Position numbers and translations under genes: made by a program
The notes under the pieces: model-generated
The model's input: only the letters and a program-made list of their open reading frames with translations
The model's database searches: none
Told to the model about the DNA's origin: nothing
DNA from: Hermatobates lingyangjiaoensis
Lineage: Eukaryota; Arthropoda; Insecta; Hemiptera; Hermatobatidae
Length of the DNA: 64,000 nt
Direction: 5' to 3'
Assembly (NCBI GenBank): GCA_026182355.1
Contig: JAPFBL010000035.1
Span: 3,951,501 to 4,015,500 of the forward strand
Shown: one piece after another, positions 45,180-57,333 of the stretch
Layout of the letters: the number at the start of each line of letters is the position of its first letter
How positions within the stretch are numbered: position 1 is the stretch's first letter

Positions 45180-47420
45180 TTGGTTGATGCAGGACCAAAT
45201 AAGCTTGACTCATTTTTTTGCGTGCTGTTTTCAAAGTTGAAGGCTTTTAGCTCTGATCGAAGTCACGTACAGCGGTTCTTCTCTTCCATGAAGTCATCTC
45301 CGCCGACACAGCAAATAGTATAAGGGCTCACACTCCCTCAGAAAATGAACAGTTGCTGTGCGATGTGTGTGTGTGTGTGTATCAGTATTGAGTGAATATG
45401 TTTTACTTTCAACGGTAATTTGTTAATAACAATGACTGCTGGGAGTGAATTAGGTCACGACATGAAAACACAGCTGAACACCAGGCAGGCTTCTCTAAAA
45501 CACGCTTTTCTCTACTCTCATGCCATTAACATTACTGTTCCTATTAATATCAAATGACTTTTTCATCTGTAGTTATTTCTCTTGAATATATAACTTAATA
45601 CTAGTTTTACTAACGTAAAATAATAGAACTAATAACTTTTTTAACATTTTTATTTACAAATATACGACTACGCATATTTTCCATAACAAGCTTATATATT
45701 AAGAGATTACACAATAACTTCGATGCACATGAGTAAAGAATGAAACGCACTGGATCAACGTTTCCCTTTGCTTTATAGTATATGTTCGTAGTAGATCCCT
45801 ATGTCATCTCCTCTTGAGTAGTCTTGGGAGATTCTGGGAAGGTGTGAACAAAGTAAGGATCGTACAAATGGATTTGGGTGAGAAAAAAGTTTGTTGTGAA
45901 ATGACTTATAACGATCAGAGGCTAAATTTTGAATGAATGAAATTTTTAGGTCTTGAGGAATGATGTAGTTTTTGACGTAATGAGGAGCATTTGTGATTGT
46001 GCGGAAGTTTGGAAGTTTCTAGATTGCAACGACTGTATTCAGTGGATATTAAAGGTTTTGCACAGCCCTATAACTAAATAACTAACTAATAACTAAAATC
46101 AATTTTCTATTTGAAACCTGCTGAAACATTACATTTGCTTATGTTTCCCAAAATATATTTCTAAATATAACTTATTTCTTTTAAGTCTTATAATTTTGTA
46201 TTGAAATATACCCTGTTAATAAAGTAAATTTACTATTTTTTTTTATTGCATTAGCAAAAGATATTATGATAAAAAAATATTTGTTTTGTTGGCTTCTTAT
46301 GTATCCTCTGCTTCCTTAGCGTTTGATTCATTTACTTTTCGTGGACATGATCATATCTCATCCGTGGGACAACACAATTTCTGTTTATTTCAACGATGCG
46401 TGGTAACTTCGTTAGCTTCACATTATTTATTATGAAGAAAATAATGTGGAATGTTTAAGGACAATACCAAAATATTTTATATTCAAAAGTTAATTTTTTT
46501 TTAGATAATTTAAAAGAAATAGTAAAACATATTGAAAATATTTATTTTTTATTTAAAAATATAATTATTTTGTTAAAAAATAAAAGATTATTCAATCTAC
46601 TTTGATATGAATGTAAGTTCTGTTAGATCTCCAAAGTAATGAAGATTGGGCGTGGTTGAGACTGAGTTGGGTGACACCAGGTGTCGCTAGTGGTGACACT
46701 TACGTGCTCTTCTGGCAATGTGGCTCGCTTAGGGCTGGAAAGGGCGCCCAATAAAAAATGGGTCACACTTTTGTTCCATATGCAACCCTTTTCCATGGAG
46801 GAGTTAATTAAGCCTAATTGTGGGTGTTGGGAAAAAATGTATTCAACATGGTGAGTACATTTATATAAAACACATAATTGCTTAAATTTAGATGTTATGA
46901 TACAGATATTTAAAATAATTAGCCATAAAGGATTACAAAACATGAAAACATAAATGAAATATGCTGAAAAAATGTATGTAAAAGTAAAATAATCTTGTTA
47001 TTCCGGATTAGTTTTTGATTATTCCAGAGAGTGCTAAACAAAATTGTTCTATATAATGATGTTTTTCTAATCAATAATGTTCAATTTTCTTTTTTGTAGT
47101 TTTAACACTTTTTCATAAGCTTATACATCGAATTTAAATCACTCTTCATTTTTTTTTTAATTAAGAAATATTTTTTAATATTAATTCCTTTTTTATGGTT
47201 ATAATTAGTCATTAGTTCAAGTATATCAGGATACTTCAATAAGTATAATAATATTTGAAAACAAAATGAAAAATTTCAACTTCTTCTCTACATATTCAGC
47301 ACCTGTATCCGTCCAATCACTTCTGCATGCGGTGTCCCCACCTCTAGCCCTGAGGATGCAGCAGGTGCTCCCTGCACCACTATATAACAGACATTTGCGC
47401 AACCTCTTCTATTTCTTTTG
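45180..47420. other. no recognisable gene
   Basis: Contains GC-richer segments at 45,190-45,370 and 46,620-46,800 (minus-strand ORF from 46,943), both unidentified, and A/T-rich filler. The block at 47,290-47,400 may be the flank of the mariner remnant. Confidence 0.4.
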
Positions 47421-47429
47421 ATAATAGAC

Positions 47430-48190
47430 ATCCTTAACGACTGATTTTAAATATGAGGAAAGAAAAAGTATCCGAGAGAGCAATATCAAAGCTACCAGGA
47501 GATGGAGGAGGATTTTCCATCGACATTAACGCAAGGATTTTCGGTATAGGTGTGATGTGTGGGCAGTAGTGTTGTCATGGTATAACTAGGATGCAACTGT
47601 CGTCGGTGTTACTTTTGCAATGTTTGCTTTTCATGTCTGGAGTACGCCATAGTAATAATCAGCCGTGACGGTGCGCTGGTCTTCTATGACGTCCACCAGA
47701 ATAACACCTTCAACATACCAATAAATCGTAAGTATAACTTTTGCTGTTGATCTTTAATCATTGAATTTGAGTGGGCCCCCAGCACTCCGAGATAGTTACT
47801 TCTTAGATTGAATCTTGGACTCCAGATCATATTCATTGACATAGGTCTTATCACCAGTCACAATTGAATGGTAGAAATTCTCATAATCAGCCTCCACATG
47901 ATTGAGAATATTGCACATTGAATACGCTTGACCTTCTGCTCGGGACGTATCACCCGTGGGACCTATCTGCCTTTGAGCTTCCTGAGACCTAAGGTTTGAG
48001 AGAGAATGGTGAGGTCACTTCCATGTGTGAGTCCCAGTTTCTCTGCTGCGAACCAATCCAGTGGTGAGCTGCGACCCTCTTCGAGTATTACTTGATCAAC
48101 AGCCACATAATCTTAAGTGCACGAGGTGGAGAGCTGGAACAACTTCAGCCATCTCCCTACCATCCTTGAATTGTTGCATCTAGCAGTAGA
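47430..48190 (-). pseudogene. mariner transposase remnant
   Basis: Minus strand, multiple frames. LRKLKGR.VPRVIRPEQKVK (about 47,990-47,930) matches the conserved W-VPH-L linker. IVTGDKTYVNEYDLESK (about 47,866-47,815) holds the first catalytic Asp. VEGVILVDVIEDQRTV lies at about 47,715-47,670, YHDNTTAHTSHL with the second Asp at about 47,580-47,545, and PPSPGSF near 47,500 in place of the YSPDLAP block. Stops and shifts are frequent and terminal inverted repeats were not identified. It is an inactive DD34D-type copy. Confidence 0.85.
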
Positions 48191-48235
48191 CAACCGGAGA
48201 TGGTGTGGTAATGTCACCACTTTAATCTGGAAATG

Positions 48236-48460
48236 CGAGAGTGAACAAATTTTTGCTTAATTAAGTCGTCGGTCTTGAGCTCAAAAGATGCCAGGTACAA
48301 TTTAAAAATCTCTATTCTAAATGGACTTGATTTCTGCAAAATTTAAAACTCCCAATGTAGAATCAACCTGGTAATGTGGCTTTCTCATTAATACAACAGT
48401 TATCAAATAATAAATCACTCACAATTTTCCCCTCTAGAATAGCATTAAAATGTGAATACC
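48236..48460 (+). repeat. tRNA-SINE body, head lost
   Basis: GTCGTCGGTCTTGAGCTC, GATGCCAGGTACAA, CTCTATTCTAAATGGACTTG, AAACTCCCAATGTAGAATCA and the tail ACCTGGTAATGTGGC, CCCCTCTAGAATAGC. Only the body and tail are present. Confidence 0.7.
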
Positions 48461-49310
48461 TATAACATTGGAAAAACAAAAAAGTTTATTTAAACAAATG
48501 GCTGAAATAAAAGTAACCAAATCATTTGTGTACAAAAATATTTTTTATCCCATTCCTTTAAAATAATGACAAGCAGAAGAATATGGCTATTGATATAGGT
48601 AATTCTGTTTTCTTGAAAGTAACTAAACTTTGTACAATGCCCACTCCATTGTTCCAGTTAAAACTAAAACCAATAGAAATGTAATAAACTGCAGCCTCAA
48701 TACGGAGGCTCGTATCTGTTTTCGAATCAAATTTGTCCATTTTCCTTTGGGATCCAGACAACCGTAAACTAAAATCCGATTATCTCTATAAATGTTCATT
48801 ATTCCATGAATGTCTAACGCAATATCCAGTTTGATAAAAATTATTATTCTCTCAAATCATTATAACTCAATTGTTTATATTCCTATTTCTCTATTTAATA
48901 AAAGTATTTTTTAATCTTAAGTGATTTAATCATTTCACTAAAACCATTTTAATGAATTTGTTGCACATTTTTATATATATTTTTAATGCAAATATTAGAA
49001 AAAATACGTAGTCATATTGATTGAAAGTTTACATGGTTATCTCTTTTCACATTAAAAAGCACTTTCATTCCGATAATAAGTGATGTTTACGTACTTCTGT
49101 CCTAACTTCTTATTAGTGACATTTTTTTTATTTAAACAGTCATTTTCTCTCAATTCTTGACTATATACTCTAGCAATGTGCTAATGGTCCTTCCTGGGCA
49201 ATTGCTGAATTAAATACTCGTATATTCTAAACTTGCAATCAAGATATTTTGTTTTCAAAATTATGTTTCTTTTCCAAAACCCATAACTATAAGGCTTTCA
49301 CCTTTAAGGG

Positions 49311-49621
49311 CTGTTCTAGGGGTGGAAGTTGTGGCTCGTTTATTATTCGCACCGATTTTAGTAATGGGCGAGCTATATAACCTACTGATTCTACATTGAG
49401 GTTCCTAAATTTTGCCTAACTCTATCGTTTTTAGAGTAGAGATCATTAACAAGTATTTGACATCGTACAGGCTCGGGACAGACGGTTTAACGTCCTCTCC
49501 GAGGGGAACGTATTCAGATTTATTCACCTCTCGCGTGAATAAATCGAGGGCTAGGTGGGAATCGAACCCTAGACCTACCAGTTCAGAGGTGAGTACGTTA
49601 ACCACTGAGCTAACCTGGATC
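49311..49621 (-). repeat. tRNA-derived SINE, best preserved copy
   Basis: Minus strand: GATCCAGGTTAGCTCAGTGG with a good box A (49,602-49,613), CTGAACTGGTAGGTCTAGG, and a perfect box B, GGTTCGATTCC (49,558-49,568). It continues CCTCGATTTATTCACGCGAG, CCTCGGAGAGGACGTTAAAC, CTGTACGATGTCAAATACTT, AGGCAAAATTTAGGAACCTC and the tail to CCCCTAGAACAGCCC. It can serve as the reference for the family. Confidence 0.9.
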
Positions 49622-49639
49622 CCTTTTCAAAATTATTAG

Positions 49640-50080
49640 TGCATGTTTTCTCCTACTGGTAGTACATGAAAATGGTCTGCAAATGTTATGGAGTTGATCG
49701 GTTTGCTTAGAGATAAATAAAACAAACATGATTGCATTAGTAAATCACATGAAATTTAAAGTGTGTTAGAAATGTAGTAAACAAAGTAAAGTAGTAAAGT
49801 AGTAATTAAGTAAATAAACAGGTCCCAAACAGATATACAACCTCTGATTTGAACGTGTCTGATCTTCGCCTTTGCCAATAAAAGCATGCAGTGTCATTGG
49901 ACCTCATATATCTGTTACTTAGAGCCTTGTTTTGTAATTTATGCGAACTGTTAATTTTTGTTGTTATGATTTTCCTATTTTCACATAAACAAAAATAGTG
50001 AATGATTACTCATGTTTTTTCAGTTTTTCCCTCCGTTTAATTTGATTTTCTATTTGACGCGAACAGACAAAAACATGTCG
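49640..50080. other. no recognisable feature
   Basis: AT-rich sequence between the SINE and the next foldback; nothing identified. Confidence 0.5.
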
Positions 50081-50087
50081 GGTGTGA

Positions 50088-50252
50088 AAAAAATCAACGT
50101 ACAGACCTCAGTAAGAAATCAGAAAAAAGCCTGAAATCTTTCAACCGTAAAAGCGGTATTCATCTGTCAAATTTGGCTCTGACGAAGACTGCTTGTTACG
50201 GTTGAAAGATCGTACTCTTTTTTCTGATTTCTTATTGTGGTTTTTAACGTTG
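50088..50252. repeat. foldback pLTR unit (family N), diverged
   Basis: Left: GTAAGAAATCAGAAAAAAGC..AAATCTTTCAACCGTAA, AAGCGG. Right: GGCTCTGACGAAGACTGC, TTGTTACGGTTGAAAGATCG, TTTTTTCTGATTTCTTATTG. The central AAAACCCAAC part is replaced by ATTCATCTGTCAAATTT. It lacks an AT tract on the left. Confidence 0.85.
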
Positions 50253-50539
50253 TTAATTATATATTTATTTATATACAAACTCTCAAATGCCAACGCATTT
50301 GTTTCTATTTAAAAGCTTTTTCATTTTAAAAGTCGACCATCCACTTAGATGGTCGATTTTTTTACTTACACATATAGTTGGTGGTAAAACAGACCTTTAT
50401 ATTTTATTTGTTTTAAACAGTTTATCTCAACACTACTTTTGCTCCTCCAGCAGGTATAATGCAATTGAATACGGAAAATGGAAAGGTTAGTAAATAGTCA
50501 ACTTCCTGATTAGGAAAAGAGGGTATGAAACGAATTAAA

Positions 50540-50830
50540 CCTAGATCAGAATAAAACGCTGGTGGAAAAATATTTTCCTTGTTTCGTATGATGCTTTCTC
50601 TGTGAAATGCAGGAAGAAATGGAGTAGTGCGTGGAGACGAGTTGCGTAACTAACACAGCCCCTGAATGCAATGTCTCGCTGAGCCATTACAGATTCGCCA
50701 TGCCGCCTACAGCTATTGGCTCTTCCACAAAAACCTCTTTCGCCCCACTTTCCCCGCAATCACTTGGCCCTCTGACTACCAGAGTTCTGGCCACCATTTC
50801 AGCTTGCCAGAAAACCCTGTGATTCATCAT
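50540..50830. other. GC-richer island, unidentified
   Basis: About 290 bases clearly less AT-rich than the flanks, with short ORFs on both strands (50,631-50,822 plus; 50,759-50,541 minus). Composition suggests a fragment of something coding or transcribed, but I cannot name a family. Confidence 0.35.
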
Positions 50831-50839
50831 ACTCATTCC

Positions 50840-52140
50840 CTCTAAGTTCACTCCCTATGTCTCCGTCACACTCATGCATATAATCATATTGTGGTATTGT
50901 CGTAAGATAAAAAGATGAAATAAAAATAATCAGCAAATTTTGTAATCAGTTTGTTTCTTTTGTTGAACCATACGGACAAAACATAGTGAAAACAATGGTT
51001 GTACTTCACTTTTATGATTTATTTCCAAAACTGGGTTCATTTTGTAATCATGGTATTAGAAATTCGTAATTTGTAGTACATATTTTCAATTCTCGAATAA
51101 TGTCTTAGCCAAGAAAAATAAACCAGTTCCGTTAGATCTCTGAAAGTAAAAAATATAGTGGTACCTCTGTATTACAACGACTGCGAACTCGAACAAATCG
51201 TAGTTCGAACAGAGATATGTTGGGAAAGTTATGCCCGCAGAATTCGAACATAATTTGAAACTCGAACAGTCTTCCATACTTTTAGTAATTTATATAGACG
51301 TTTTTTAAGTAGGAAGCCTGGAATATTTAAAGAAATAACACTTTTATAACAGATAATTCGATTTCCTAATATTCAATTCGGGAACGAATTATGATCGAGA
51401 ACCAAAGTTCCAAAAATTATTGGTTTTAGAATTAAATAAGTAGAATTTTAATAAACAAAAAAAAACATGCTACAATGGTTGACAATTAATTATTTCTTGT
51501 TTCAAAAATTATAAGTTCTATAAAATTATTATTCATGATTAAAGAGCATATTCACTATTAATAGAACTGAGAAGTTTGTTTATCAATCATTTTCTTAGAA
51601 CAACAGTTATTCTTAAGCAAATAGTTGATTATGTTTTAGATAAATGCCACAAAATTGCCAGATATATCTCTATAAGAGTAAAGTTTGAATAGTCTGAAAT
51701 ATATTTGACTTATTTAGAATGTTTTACATAATTCTAGAATTCTAATATATCAAAACTTTTAGAAATTACCAGGATTATGAAGAATTTAATGTTTGAAGAA
51801 ATTTAATTATACTTTAACCTTTTTGATTTATTAGTTCTAATATATGAACTGTTTAAAAAGGAATAGATTTTTGTTATTTATGCATTGAAAGGGGCAAATA
51901 GATAGTATATTGTATTCATTAAGACACAAACTTCACAAAGAAGGGGCAGTAATAGACTGCGATGTACAGTTACATAACATTTCTGTTATGTACAGAACAC
52001 GTTTATAAACGATTGTAACTAGAATGTTTAAATTCAGATAATAGTAGCAGTTTTTTTATTTTCTACTGTGGTACGGAATATAAAAGATTTTCGTAATGGA
52101 CACATGTTTGAAATTTACAAGTATACTTACAGTTATTGTG
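50840..52140. other. no recognisable feature
   Basis: AT-rich; only short ORFs without support. Confidence 0.45.
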
Positions 52141-52149
52141 TGGTATTTA

Positions 52150-52385
52150 GTCATGATTAGAAAAGAAAAGAAACCCTAAGACTTCCCACAAAAAAAAAAA
52201 GAATTTAATCACAGAACGGGTTTGAAACATTTAGTGTTCATAGTTAGTTTACATCTGCAATGCAAAATATATGTTGTTTGTTTTGGTGATGTAACTTGTC
52301 GATGAACACTAAGTGTTTGAAACGCGTCGTCTGATTAAATCCTTTGAGCGTGGGAAGACATAGTGTTTTTTTTTCCTCTCTAATC
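52150..52385. repeat. inverted pLTR-like pair (family G)
   Basis: The left arm (GACTTCCCAC, GAATTTAATCACAGAACGGG, TTTGAAACATTTAGTGTTCA) is inverted at 52,298-52,366 (CGATGAACACTAAGTGTTTG, AAACGCGTCGTCTGATTAAA, TCC..GCGTGGGAAG). The right arm contains GATGA-A-CACTAAGTGTTT-GAAAC at 52,301-52,323, again hammerhead-like. No coding remains. It is probably another PLE terminal repeat pair, this time without an AT microsatellite. Confidence 0.6.
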
Positions 52386-52389
52386 TTGT

Positions 52390-54340
52390 TTGAAATTGTT
52401 TCAAGGTTCAAAACCATGCAAGCTTTTGGCATATTTTGTGTTTTACTATAACTTTTTATTTTTATTAAATCACACACAAAAGCCTATTACTTAAAATATA
52501 AACACCTTCAATTGAAATGAAAATAATTGTATGAACATTTAACGTTCTATTTACACAATTTATAAATTTCAAACTACTTTCAATGTAAGTCTTACATCAC
52601 TAAAATCGAAAATAAAAGTAAAAATGATAGCAATAAAACTATAAAAAAATTAAAATAATACAAAATTCATTAATTAACTAATGGGTTAATATTATTTTTA
52701 TATATATATGGTAATCCACGTCGTCCCCGGATGTTACATTCTGTTGAGAGCTGAGTGATGACAATAATTGTATTCACAGAATAGATTTCCGAATCGTTGA
52801 GGTTATCACAAATTGTAAGAGGAGATTATATTATATACTACCGTGTAGCCCAGAGTAATGGAATTTGAAATTTAATAGGTTAGAATAAAAAATCTAGAAT
52901 GATGGAAGGAGGAAGTTTAGGAGTAGAAAACAAGTTGAGAAATCTCAAGAATCTATCTACACTTCAACATTCATTTTGGGTTGAGGAATTGAAAAAAATC
53001 TATCGGTGGTTTAAAATCCATCATTATTAAATTATATAATAACAACAATATTATATTTATAAACATCTATATTAAATTTTGAGACGTTTAAATAAATTGA
53101 CGTTTAAATGCGATGAATTAATGAATGTAATGTCTTCACATTACTCTTAACTGAAGAATTCTAAACCTGGTCTAACAAAATCCTTGAAGTAGTTTTTTTT
53201 CCAAAAAAACCTTCGTTTAAATTGTTTTAACAATTTAAAACAGTAAGATTAATTATGTTATTCTGTAAATATTATATGTAACAAAGAATTGTACAGAACC
53301 TCACATCTCGTTTATGGTAACCAGAATCTTTCAAATAACATCCAATATTTCGATTAACTCAAACTATTACAATCTATATTGTATATTTGTGTATTTTGCA
53401 CGAATTTCTGTGCAAATTTGTTTCAGCCGGGACGATATTTGTTAAATGGCCCACGACCTTTCAAAATACTCTGGTGATTTATAGTATATTTCAAAATGGT
53501 TTACAAATAGTCTATGTTCAAAACTAGAGAGGGAAATTATTCAGTTGTTAGAAGATCTTTAGGACTTTATGCTCAAATTTGCTCCCATTGAGTAGCAGAT
53601 GCCTGCTCTACTTTTGTTTTAACTGACTAATGGGGTATTCAACAGGAGTAAAATGAAAATGATACCTTGTGCAGCCTTTTTAGCTCTACCATGCACCAAC
53701 TCATTCTCGGCAATTCCTAAGTTTCCCTTACCTTCCAAAGTATACTTTCCATTCCTAAACTTTTTAAGTCAGTAATACTTGCTTATTTTTTTTTTAGTAA
53801 GGTCTGCCAATTTGTTTATTCATCATTTGTTTGTTGCATTGATATCATTATTTATTAGAAATGTATTGGAAATAAACCACTGTCAAATTCTTGTAAGAGT
53901 GTTTGTACAAATTTTGTACAGCAGGGTTTCAACATTTGAGTGACTGCGCTTAAGATTAGTTGTCTAACCAAGCTTTAAGTACCTTTCTTTGTTCTGGTAC
54001 AATAACTGAACATATCTTGCTCTACGTTCTACATATGAATGCGTAATTTGAAATTTCTTAGGTCATTGTAAATTATTAATCTAGGAATGACAAAATATCA
54101 ATATGACTGAAACATAAATGCATCTAAGCTCTGTAACACTGATTGTCCTTTCAATACTGATTATCCTACTAAAAGCAACTTGCAATCATTTCATATAGTT
54201 ATATAGCATATTTCATTATAGCTAAAATGTACTTTTTTTAACTTTATTTTACAGGGTTACAACAATATAAATGGAACATTATATTTCCTGGCTTGAAAAA
54301 TAAGCTATAAAAAATAGATTAAATTTATAAATCACTAGAG
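52390..54340. other. no recognisable feature
   Basis: AT-rich sequence; no gene, RNA or repeat identified beyond short AT-rich strings. Confidence 0.45.
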
Positions 54341-54399
54341 TAATTCACACTAGTAGGTCCCTTGGTCAGTTTGTCATCGGACGTCTTTGAGGTTTTTGA

Positions 54400-54905
54400 A
54401 ATATTTTTTGAAGGTATATTTAAGACTAAGGGTTTATTATTATTATTATTAGCAAGAGTTTTTTGGAAGGCTTTGTAGCAAGATATTGCTACTTGCTGAA
54501 CTGTTGAAATCCTAAGGTCTGAATAGATTGTTTGATTTGATATTTAGAAGAGATAATGAAGAATTATTCTGCGAATTTTTGATGGAAGAGATTCTGTCCT
54601 TTGAACATTGCTGTGTTTTGTTCCTGCGCATTCCTTGATACCATAAGTCCAAATAGGCATAATAATAGATTTATATAGTAAAAGTTTATTGACAGTTGTC
54701 AATTTTGAATAATGATCAAGTAAGTGAAGTGAATGTCTATAGCGTCTGTTCAGTTCTGTTGTTTCCATTTTGGTATTAGGAGCTCATGTAAGACGTCTGT
54801 CAAGGTGCAGTATTCAGTCAAGGTCTAAGTATTCAGCATTGATAGCTTGAGGGATGGGAATTTGGTCAAGAATGGAGGGAGTGAAATGTGCTTTAGACAG
54901 CAATA
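54400..54905 (-). pseudogene. Jockey-type LINE, C-terminal RT-linked domain
   Basis: Minus strand: ILDQIPIPQAINAEYLDLD (about 54,885-54,820, the ..VKYLG-type block), LHLDRRLT, then an open stretch 54,768-54,544 with NRRYRHSLHLLDHYSKL, NKLLLYKSIIMPIWTYGIK and TESLPSKIRRIIL. This series (L.NRR...LYK..I.P.WTYG....QR.QSK.LR.I) is typical of the region after the RT domain in Jockey elements. A following ATTATTATTATTATTAG tract sits at 54,436. It covers a different part of the protein from the fragments at 23.9 and 38.9 kb. Confidence 0.8.
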
Positions 54906-55129
54906 TATCTCATTTACTACACTCACACTAGGCACTAGAGCCGTGCTTCAACTGTGAGGTATATACATAATAGATTTATTTTATTGTTTTTCTAGAGTCT
55001 AGATTGAAATTGGAGAAGATAATGGTGATTTTATTATAGTTTATTCTTGTTTGGAACTCTAGTTGTAGAATATTATTTCACAGTTACAATAAAGCTGAGA
55101 ACTTATACTATTATTATAAATATAACTTC

Positions 55130-55335
55130 AAGAGCTAGAGTAACCCAGTGGCTTGCATACTCATCTCTGGACTGGTAGATCCATGTTGGACTCTCACTAT
55201 GATCCTCTATTTTTTCATACGGGTTGTAAAAATATCTGTCTATGTCATCCAATGAGAGGTCTTTAAGCTGACGGTTCTAAGCCTGTCCGACGCCAAGTAC
55301 TTGTTAATGATCTCTACTCTAAAGGCATTTGAAAA
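55130..55335 (+). repeat. tRNA-derived SINE, diverged
   Basis: Head AGAGTAACCCAGTGG...CATCTCTGGACTGGTAGATC, then TCCTCTATTTTTTCATACGG, CCAATGAGAGG.CTTTAAG, CTGACGGTTCTAAGCCTGTC and TTGTTAATGATCTCTACTCT. It is truncated before the tail. Confidence 0.75.
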
Positions 55336-55344
55336 GAAAACATG

Positions 55345-56255
55345 TTCATGTTATTTGAAACACTACGTAAATAGTTCTTTAGTTAATACATCAAAATATG
55401 TATTTTACACAAAAAAGATTTCCAAAAAGTGTCAGCAGAAGTAAATTTAAGCAGGAAAATATATTTTGAGTTTTGAAGAAGGCCAGAGGATTGCCTCCGG
55501 ATTTCGCATGCTTTCTCGACAGAAACACTCCTTCATCGCTTCTCACCTCCACTGACAACTAACTTCTATCAAGATCGTTAATGATTCTTCTGCTTGATTT
55601 AATTTATTTTGATCGATATTTCGTTTCTAAACACATAGTAAGTTTTGTACAATATTTAAATACTCCATAATAATGACAGGCTACATTTACATGTTTTGTT
55701 AAAATGAACTTAACTATTTATTTTTTCATTTTAAAATTAAGTTAAAAGACCATTTGCATGTCATAGATACATCAAATATTTTCCAAAGCTTACATTTGAA
55801 TTACTTCTGGTGAAAATATATTTCCATGTAATTCTGAGATTTAGTCTGCAACTTGATATATGACTTGAATAAGAAAAACTCTATAATAGAATTTCGCGGT
55901 GACTACATTATCAAGATAAATCCTTGACATTTATGACAAAAAACGGAATTTCATTTCGGCTGTTTGAAATAACTCTGATGCATGGAATATTCAAGACAAC
56001 TGTTTCTGAAGCCCGAGTCTTGGCTTCCTCATTGAATTGAAACATCATTTCAGCTTAATAGAATTTTATGCAATCACTTTGCTCTTTTAACGCTCTTAAT
56101 GAACTATTCATCATATAATAAAAAAATTATTTATATATATGTATTTTTATAATAAATTATGAGACGTTGTTTTAATATGAATTTCTGATATAACTTTTTA
56201 ATAAATAACAATTAATTCTACCAATATGTTTTCGCAACAAGTATTTTTTTTGGAC
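55345..56255. other. no recognisable feature
   Basis: AT-rich; a slightly GC-richer stretch at 55,480-55,580 is unidentified. Confidence 0.45.
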
Positions 56256-56261
56256 ATGGCA

Positions 56262-56575
56262 TTGAGGGTCTGCTAGTAAGATACCTCTGTGACACTGAGT
56301 CCTCAAGGGAATATAGTGTCTTCCTAATGAGAGCATTACGGTCTTCATTGGGAGTCCAGAATTTTACTTGACTCTAGTGTATTTATTGCAGGAATCATTA
56401 ACGAGTAACTGGCTTCGTACTTGATCAGAGCCTACGGCTTAATGTTCTCTCCACGAGACGATGTGCTCAGGTGTTTTCACCTACTGTGTAAAAAATTGAG
56501 GCCAGAGTGAGAATTGAACTCGGATCTGCTAGTCCAGAGATGAACACACATACCACTGGGCTACCATGACCTCCA
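56262..56575 (-). repeat. tRNA-derived SINE, diverged
   Basis: Minus strand: GGAGGTCATGGTAGCCCAGT head, CTCTGGACTAGCAGATCCG, AGTTCAATTCTCAC, CAATTTTTTACACAGTAGG, TCGTGGAGAGAACATTAAG, GACTCCCAATGAAGACC and a tail with TCCCTTGAGGACTC. Full length but old. Confidence 0.8.
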
Positions 56576-56579
56576 CATA

Positions 56580-57279
56580 CTAGTGTTATTATGCTTTAAA
56601 AATATTTCCAATGCAAATCTGTAAATCGAGGGCAGTTGGCCAGTACTAACAATTATTTTTCAAGTAAGAAAAATGCACATAAACAAGCAGACACCCACAT
56701 AGATAAATTATATCGATTTTCAAATTATAAAGAATCCAAACATTATTAATTGATTAAATACATATATATAATTTTCTAAGTCTCAACAACAACAGCTTTA
56801 CAAGCTTTCGAGCCTACTCTAATCGGATTATGATTGCTAATTTCTTTTTTTTTAATAATATTGACTTTTGATATTCGTATTAAGTAATTCTATCACCTTA
56901 AAATTAAATCTGGGTGTATGGAAAAGCGGCTTAGAATATTATTATGATAATGACCACCAGCTCAACATAGAGGTCAGGACATTGGAAAACATATTCAATA
57001 GTCATGACTAAGAAGTATTATACATTTCGTACACACATGCTTCCAGCAAGACTTCATGTATTATACACATACACACATACGAAGTTTAAACCACAAGGAA
57101 AACGGAAAGCAATTTAAATAAATTCTATGATGACATAAATTGAAAAGAATCAATTGTTGTTATTAATAACATTTTTTAATTATTTTTAAAGTTATTAAAG
57201 TTTCTTCTATTGTTTTCCTTTTTCCTTGTAGTTTAAACTTCAAGGAAGCATCACGTGTTTGTTTATTATGATTTATCTG

Positions 57280-57280
<1 letters not shown>
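56580..57280. other. no recognisable feature
   Basis: AT-rich. GGAAAACGGAAAGCA at 57,097 and TTGTTTTCCTTTTTCCTTG at 57,212, with TAGTTTAAACTTCAAG next to it and GAAGTTTAAACCACAAG at 57,080, form a weak inverted pair that could be a decayed pLTR foldback. Confidence 0.35.

Positions 57281-57332
<52 letters not shown>
57281..57332. repeat. (CA)n(TA)n compound microsatellite
   Basis: CA tract passing into TA, directly bordering the foldback at 57,334. Confidence 0.95.
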
Positions 57333-57333
<1 letters not shown>

